Assembly: GCA_002083985.1 (NCBI GenBank) | Contig: MTER01000095.1 | Span: 1-8,310, forward strand | Length of the DNA: 8,310 nt | Origin: Candidatus Altarchaeales archaeon A3 | GTDB lineage: Archaea > Altiarchaeota > Altiarchaeia > Altiarchaeales > Altiarchaeaceae | Reading direction: 5' to 3' | In this document: positions 4,915 through 8,310 of the stretch, piece by piece | Layout of the letters: each line of letters starts with the position of its first letter | Position numbering within the stretch: position 1 is the first letter of the stretch | Notes under the pieces: generated by a model | What the model saw: the letters and a program-made list of their open reading frames with translations, nothing else | Told to the model about the DNA's origin: nothing | Databases searched by the model: none | Translations under genes and position numbers: made by a program

Positions 4915-5322
4915 TTATATTAAAATCTCAAGCATCTTCCGGGTGCGGACTATTTTGATGCCTTTATATTCTTTCAAATCCAATAAATGATCGTCCCCTG
5001 AGACAATGTAGTCGGCTTTGCTGCATAAAGCACACTCCAATATTTTATCGTCATCCGGATCATCCTTAATTACCTTTACTTTCCTGACTGGTTTGACCAC
5101 ATCTGAAATTTCAGTTAAATATTCAATAAATTCCTCTTTCTTTTCTGTTAGAATGAAACCAAATTTTTCCCTGTGAATAACATCTGTAAATTCCTCTATA
5201 ATTGACTTGCTCAGGACCAATTTATTATCCTGCCGAATACATTTTTGTAGTAATTGCCATTCGTTGCCACCTTTCCATCCCAGAGCAGAAATTAAAGTAT
5301 TTGTATCCAGTACAATTCTCAT
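4915..5322 (-). CDS. PIN-domain toxin ribonuclease of a toxin-antitoxin pair
   Basis: This 135-residue protein is a single PIN domain of the kind called putative toxin component of toxin-antitoxin systems (COG1569-like). Acidic residues expected to bind Mg or Mn are visible: D6 in MRIVLDTNTLISAL, E43/E44 in SIIEEFTDV, D92 in DDPDDDKILECA, and D110/D111 in IVSGDDHLL. Such enzymes cut RNA, often tRNA or mRNA, when the partner antitoxin is lost; the target here is unknown. Its ATG overlaps the antitoxin stop codon by ATGA, so translation is coupled. The kinase gene begins 24 nt after its stop. All active-site residues are intact, so the toxin should be functional. Confidence 0.88.
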   Translation of the reverse strand: MRIVLDTNTLISALGWKGGNEWQLLQKCIRQDNKLVLSKSIIEEFTDVIHREKFGFILTEKKEEFIEYLTEISDVVKPVRKVKVIKDDPDDDKILECALCSKADYIVSGDDHLLDLKEYKGIKIVRTRKMLEILI

Positions 5323-5630
5323 TTAAAAGTTCCTCTTTTAAATCTCCGAACGGAGTGAGGTGATTTTAATTTTCTCTTTTCTTCTCTGTATGCCCTGATT
5401 TCATTTTCCACATCCTCTCTTGTTATCCCTTCTTCGTTAAATTTCTCTGAAAAGTAATCCATAAGTTTAAGCATTCCTTTTTTAATCTCATTCTGATCCA
5501 TTCTTTTCAACAATATGCTGTCGTCTTTCTGCATAACAAAGAATTTGTCTTTATTCTTAATGCCCAATATATCTCTTATATCCTTGGGGATTACCAGCTG
5601 CCCTCTGCTTGAGACCGTTACTATCTCCAT
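5319..5630 (-). CDS. AbrB/SpoVT-type antitoxin and DNA-binding protein
   Basis: This 103-residue protein opens with a swapped-hairpin AbrB domain, MEIVTVSSRGQLVIPKDIRD, then LGIKNKDKFFVMQKDDSILLKR. This is the standard DNA-binding half of archaeal and bacterial antitoxins. Residues about 47-85 are charged and helical and probably wrap the PIN toxin. The last 15-17 residues (KLKSPHSVRRFKRGTFK) are encoded largely by a palindromic repeat at 5340-5366 and look like an insertion rather than native sequence. It is first in the operon, overlapping the toxin by 4 nt. It probably binds the inverted repeat just before its own start and represses the pair, as such antitoxins commonly do. Confidence 0.88.
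   Translation of the reverse strand: MEIVTVSSRGQLVIPKDIRDILGIKNKDKFFVMQKDDSILLKRMDQNEIKKGMLKLMDYFSEKFNEEGITREDVENEIRAYREEKRKLKSPHSVRRFKRGTFK
5340..5366. repeat. Palindromic element lying inside the antitoxin reading frame
   Basis: AAATCTCCGAACGGAG followed by TGAGGTGATTT contains the inner hairpin CTCC-GAAC-GGAG and outer arms AAATC/GATTT. It matches the TCCGAACG...GAGGTGAT half of the element at 2713-2758. On the minus strand it is read in frame as K-S-P-H-S-V-R-R-F, within 20 codons of the antitoxin stop. Confidence 0.6.
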
Positions 5631-5632
5631 TT

Positions 5633-5651
5633 TAGTAAGTATTACTTATTA
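5633..5651 (-). promoter_or_regulatory. Probable operator of the toxin-antitoxin operon
   Basis: TAAGTATTACTTA (5636-5648) is a 13-bp palindrome, widened by one mismatch to TA...TA at 5633-5651. It begins 3 nt upstream of the antitoxin ATG, between the start and a TATA-like TTTAATTAA run at about 5650-5660. This is where an autoregulating AbrB-type antitoxin would bind. Repression is inferred from position and symmetry. Confidence 0.5.
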
Positions 5652-5668
5652 ATTAAAATTTAAACATA

Positions 5669-5845
5669 AAAAGATTTTATTTGTTTATCTGCTTAAAAAA
5701 TTAAGTGTGAAAAATGTGAAAAAATAACTACAAAATCAAATATAAGTTCGCTTTGCGTTCATTTTAAAATTTCAAATTTTAAAAGATTGAAAACTCGTAG
5801 TTTTCAGTAAAATCCAATTATCTAAACAAATACAAAAGATTTTAT
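5669..5845. repeat. Gene-free DNA with stacked palindromes and a flanking direct repeat
   Basis: AAAAGATTTTAT occurs at 5669-5680 and 5834-5845, and TATTTGTTTA at 5679-5688 is inverted as TAAACAAATA at 5823-5832. Between them lie TTTTAAAATTT/AAATTTTAAAA (5762-5784, 1-nt centre) and TGAAAACT/AGTTTTCA (5788-5806, loop CGT). GTTCGCTTTGCGTTC at 5746-5760, read on the minus strand as GAACGCAAAGCGAAC, recalls the GAACGTAAGCGAG core of the palindrome family. No gene is visible. Confidence 0.45.
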
Positions 5846-5849
5846 AAGG

Positions 5850-5955
5850 ACAATAATTTATGATTTAAAGATATTTATTCCAGAATTTCAAAGATTTTCC
5901 TTATTGCATTTGGGTTCTTGCTTAAACTTCCGCCGAATTTTATAATGAACATATT
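5850..5955 (-). pseudogene. Duplicate of the kinase gene's 5' end
   Basis: This matches 4787-4893 with about 9 mismatches and one gap (about 91 %). On the minus strand from 5952 it reads MFIIKFGGSLSKNPNAIRKI and FEILE, then a TAA at 5875-5877 where the other copy has GAA. Only 25 codons are open, so no kinase can be made. The flank beyond its ATG differs from that of the longer copy: here it is the AT-rich divergent region shared with the GH57 gene, and there it is the PIN gene. This fragment probably keeps the original start and promoter of the kinase gene, cut off when the toxin-antitoxin DNA came in. Confidence 0.8.
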
Positions 5956-6002
5956 AAAATGGTGAAATAAATTTTATTCCTTTATTATTCTTTTATTATA
6001 AA

Positions 6003-6018
6003 TTTTATATATAAATTT
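6003..6018 (+). promoter_or_regulatory. Probable TATA box of the GH57 gene
   Basis: TTTTATATATAAATTT is centred about 44 nt before the ATG at 6055, predicting a leader of about 15-20 nt. The sequence is nearly symmetric and could also have served the original divergent kinase promoter. No purine-rich ribosome site precedes the start. Confidence 0.4.
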
Positions 6019-6054
6019 AAAATAAATTCGTTTCATTCATATATTTTAATTAAA

Positions 6055-7416
6055 ATGGCATCAATAGTATTTTATTTTGAGGTTCATCAGCCGAGACGAC
6101 TGAAATGGTTTTGGCCTGACAGTGTCAGAAATGAAAATGTGGAAAATCTGGAGAAATTTTATTACGACGACGATGAAAACAAAAAGATTTTTGAAAAGGT
6201 AGCAAAGAAGTGTTACTGGCCGACAAACAAAATTTTGCTTGGTTTGATAGATAAATTTAAAAATCAGAATAAGCGATTTAAGATTGCATTTTCAATAACA
6301 GGAACATGGCTTGAACAATGTGAAAAGTATGATAAGGACTTAATTGAGACATTTAAGCTGATGGCAGAAAGCGGTTGCGTAGAATTTCTTGATGAGACAT
6401 ACTATCATAGTTTATCAGGACTTTTTGCCGATAAAAGCGAGTTTAGAGAGCAGATAAAATTACACAGGGATGCAATGAAGGAAATTTTAAATTTTTCTCC
6501 GAAGGTGTTCAGAAATACGGAATTACTTTACAATAATGAAATTGCAAAAGAAGTGGAAAATTTAGGATATGCTGGAATTTTTACGGAAGGTATTGAAAGA
6601 ATATTAAACGGGAAAAGTCCGAATTTTATTTATGGTGCAAAATCAGGGGACTCAAACAAGTCAAACCTTGCAGTCTTCCTGAAAAATTATAAACTGAGCG
6701 ATGATATTGCATTCAGATTTTCATGGAGAAACTGGAATGAATTTCCATTGACAGCTGATAAATATGCGGGATGGCTTTCTGCCAGTGAAGGAGATGTTAT
6801 AAATTTATGTATGGATTATGAGACATTCGGAGAGCATCAGTGGGAAGAAACAGGAATATTTGAATTTCTTAAATTTTTGCCGGATGAAATTTTAAAGCAT
6901 GAAAATATGGACTTTTTAACTCCAAATGATGCAATTGAAAGATATAAAGGCACTAATCAGAAAGAAGATAATATAATTGATGTTCCGTGGGATAAAACGA
7001 TTTCGTGGGCTGATGCCGAGAGAGATCATAGTGCGTGGCTTGGAAATCATAATCAGCTGTTGTGCTTTTCGGAAGTTCAGCGGATTGCCTATTTAATTGA
7101 CAAAATTTCTGACGAAGCGGCAAAGCTCAAATTTAAAAAAATCTGGAGATATTTGCTTACAAGCGACCATTATCATTATATGTCTACAAAGAATATTGCT
7201 GACCAGGAAATTCATAATTATTTCAGCAACAGAACCAATGCTTATGATGCTGCGGTAAATTTGATGTCAATAATTTCCGATTTAAAGGAGAAAATTTTAA
7301 TTCAACTGCTCAATGAGGCAACATATCAAAAAGAAAAAATAAAGCAGGAAAAGGAAACATTGGAAGCTGAACAAAGAAAAGAGGCATATATGAGGAGCAG
7401 GATATTTAAAATGTAA
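6055..7416 (+). CDS. Glycoside hydrolase family 57 alpha-amylase-like enzyme
   Basis: GH57 enzymes act on alpha-glucans with a retaining mechanism inside the cell (no signal peptide here). The 453 residues match the short archaeal GH57 amylase group. Conserved regions appear in order: HQP at 11-13; GTWLEQ at 83-88; FRNTELLYNNE at 152-162, with E156 the likely nucleophile; CMDYETFGEHQ at 252-262, with D254 the likely acid/base; and the C-terminal helical part with SWADAERDHSAWLGNHNQ and LTSDHYHYMST. Residues about 416-445 are a charged, Lys/Glu-rich helix, probably a short coiled coil. The likely substrate is glycogen or maltodextrin, but GH57 also includes branching and transferase types, so specificity is open. 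The lipoprotein gene follows 49 bp downstream on the same strand. Confidence 0.9.
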   Translation: MASIVFYFEVHQPRRLKWFWPDSVRNENVENLEKFYYDDDENKKIFEKVAKKCYWPTNKILLGLIDKFKNQNKRFKIAFSITGTWLEQCEKYDKDLIETFKLMAESGCVEFLDETYYHSLSGLFADKSEFREQIKLHRDAMKEILNFSPKVFRNTELLYNNEIAKEVENLGYAGIFTEGIERILNGKSPNFIYGAKSGDSNKSNLAVFLKNYKLSDDIAFRFSWRNWNEFPLTADKYAGWLSASEGDVINLCMDYETFGEHQWEETGIFEFLKFLPDEILKHENMDFLTPNDAIERYKGTNQKEDNIIDVPWDKTISWADAERDHSAWLGNHNQLLCFSEVQRIAYLIDKISDEAAKLKFKKIWRYLLTSDHYHYMSTKNIADQEIHNYFSNRTNAYDAAVNLMSIISDLKEKILIQLLNEATYQKEKIKQEKETLEAEQRKEAYMRSRIFKM

Positions 7417-7425
7417 TTTAAATTT

Positions 7426-7437
7426 TAATCTATAACT
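7426..7437 (+). promoter_or_regulatory. TATA-like element before the lipoprotein gene
   Basis: TAATCTATAACT lies about 30-40 nt before the ATG at 7466 in the 49-bp gap after the GH57 stop. It is weak. Read-through from the amylase gene is equally possible. Confidence 0.25.
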
Positions 7438-7465
7438 TAAATTTTTAAATGTAAAATATTATAAA

Positions 7466-8116
7466 ATGGAACAAAAAAATTTATCTTTGGTATTTGCAGC
7501 AGGTGTCGTCGGAATTGTTTTAGTGCTCGTTTTGATTTCAGGCTGTATGGAAAATGATAAAAATAAAGAAGTAAATGATACAACTGACTATAAAAGTATA
7601 GTGAAAGATAACATTAAGACAGAATATGGCTGGAAAATTATTGAATTAAAGACAATAACTCTCAAAGCAGTAGGTGAAAATGATGAATTGATTGAAAACG
7701 AAACAGAAGAAATTTTGAAAAATTTTACAAAAGATGATTTATTAAAGAACGCAGACGAATACGGATTAGATGCGGAAGATATTTTAGATATAAAAAATTT
7801 GAATGCAGAAGAATTTGAAAATTTTAAAAACGAAATATTGAAGCCCTATGCTACTGATGCTGCAAGGAAAATTATAATTGATGCAAATAAAGAAATAGTT
7901 GATGAATATGATTGGACAATATTGGATGTTAAATCAAAGGATGAAATAAAGGATATTGATATATATCTTGATTCCTACTCAATTGGTGATGAGATGAAGG
8001 AAGATGTAAAGAAAAAGATGAATGATGGAACTTATGTTGCTATTATTAAGATGGGTATTGCTACAAAATTTAATGTTGCTGAAATTTGCGATGGAAAAGG
8101 AAATATAATTAAATGA
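7466..8116 (+). CDS. Putative lipoprotein with two related halves, function unknown
   Basis: This 216-residue protein has an N-terminal hydrophobic segment (about residues 7-25) ending LVLISGC, a lipobox with Cys at 27. It is therefore probably anchored outside the membrane by a lipid. The rest is acidic and Lys/Glu/Asp-rich. Two segments resemble each other: residues 47-63 (KDNIKTEYGWKIIELKT) and 140-156 (ANKEIVDEYDWTILDVK) share E-Y-x-W-x-I-x-(E/D)-(L/V)-K, which suggests an internal duplication of a small domain. I recognise no enzyme motif. It follows the amylase gene closely but nothing ties their functions. The stop codon lies directly against a 159-bp element with inverted-repeat ends. 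Confidence 0.75.
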   Translation: MEQKNLSLVFAAGVVGIVLVLVLISGCMENDKNKEVNDTTDYKSIVKDNIKTEYGWKIIELKTITLKAVGENDELIENETEEILKNFTKDDLLKNADEYGLDAEDILDIKNLNAEEFENFKNEILKPYATDAARKIIIDANKEIVDEYDWTILDVKSKDEIKDIDIYLDSYSIGDEMKEDVKKKMNDGTYVAIIKMGIATKFNVAEICDGKGNIIK

Positions 8117-8275
8117 AAATTTATTGTAACTATTCAGAGGTTACAAAAATTATTAAAAACTGCAGGTTTTTAATCCTTAAAAATCTATTGGATTTTTAAA
8201 TTACCTGTGAAAATTTCAAAAAAAATTAAAAATTTACATGTAATTTTTTGAGTGGCTGAATAGTTGCATAAATTT
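8117..8275. repeat. 159-bp MITE-like element with 20-bp inverted ends
   Basis: The left end (8117-8137) reads AAATTTAT-TGT-AACTATTCAG. The right end (8256-8275), reverse-complemented, reads AAATTTAT-GC-AACTATTCAG, so the arms differ only in the 2-3 bases between two perfect blocks. The interior has no ORF. It holds a perfect 7-bp stem, TTGTAAC/GTTACAA (8124-8146), and a longer hairpin at 8163-8208. It begins the base after the lipoprotein stop. No clear target duplication is visible. Confidence 0.5.
8163..8208 (+). terminator. Strong stem-loop downstream of the lipoprotein gene
   Basis: CAGGT (8163-8167) pairs with ACCTG (8204-8208), and inside it TTAAAAATC (8177-8185) pairs perfectly with GATTTTTAA (8191-8199) around a TATTG loop. 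Followed by AT-rich DNA, it could end transcription of the gene before it or be the core of a small RNA. The role is inferred. Confidence 0.4.
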
Positions 8276-8286
8276 AAAGTTTAAAA

Positions 8287-8310
8287 ATGGACATAAAAAA
8301 GAACATTGAC
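8287..8310 (+). CDS. Start of a further gene, cut by the window edge
   Basis: An ATG after an AT-rich stretch opens eight codons, MDIKKNID, to the edge of the window. Too little is present to name a product or even to be sure that it is a gene; position and spacing after the repeat element are the only support. Confidence 0.3.

Noticed and set aside
5641..6054. A hidden small gene between the antitoxin and GH57
   Set aside because: Apart from the 25-codon kinase fragment, all frames are short and dominated by palindromes and A/T runs.

Overview
The window reads as a low-GC archaeal chromosome. The protein set is archaeal: a Pth2-type peptidyl-tRNA hydrolase, a Cbf5-type pseudouridine synthase with a C-terminal PUA domain, a zinc-knuckle/KH protein and a GH57 alpha-amylase. 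Most gene starts have TATA-like boxes rather than Shine-Dalgarno sequences. An MfnE-like kinase points to the euryarchaeal side. Lineage cannot be fixed from sequence reading alone; an uncultivated euryarchaeal or Altiarchaeota-like genome is only a guess.

Layout. Positions 1-620 hold debris: a ubiX 5' fragment (-), a 76-bp imperfect palindrome, copy 1 of a 140-bp repeat, and a TPR fragment. A rhomboid protease gene (-) fills 621-1223. Positions 1224-2208 carry no intact gene but contain an inverted repeat, copy 2 of the 140-bp repeat, and a decayed gene (-) for a secreted, possibly C25-like, protein. Positions 2209-4226 are a block of RNA and translation genes (+): KH protein, pth2, cbf5. 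A tiny CRISPR remnant lies between the KH gene and pth2. Positions 4284-5630 (-) hold abrB antitoxin, PIN toxin and a frameshifted amino-acid-kinase gene. A second copy of the first 25 kinase codons lies at 5875-5952, beyond the toxin-antitoxin pair. A GH57 amylase and a lipoprotein gene follow on +, then a 159-bp element with inverted-repeat ends and the first codons of another gene.

How it fits together. The housekeeping block (KH, Pth2, Cbf5) and the amylase look intact and under selection. The spaces between them have collected gene 5'-end fragments and small palindromic repeats. The most striking points are: (1) a CRISPR repeat split by a short palindromic element, followed by one spacer-sized segment whose translation resembles the Pth2 signature motif, and a degenerate last repeat that runs into the pth2 promoter; (2) the same palindrome family forming the C-terminal codons of the antitoxin; (3) a toxin-antitoxin cassette between a kinase gene and a duplicate of that gene's 5' end, as if it arrived with a duplication that restored the gene start. 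No wholly new multi-gene system is evident; the novelty lies in the small repeats and how they have remodelled genes.
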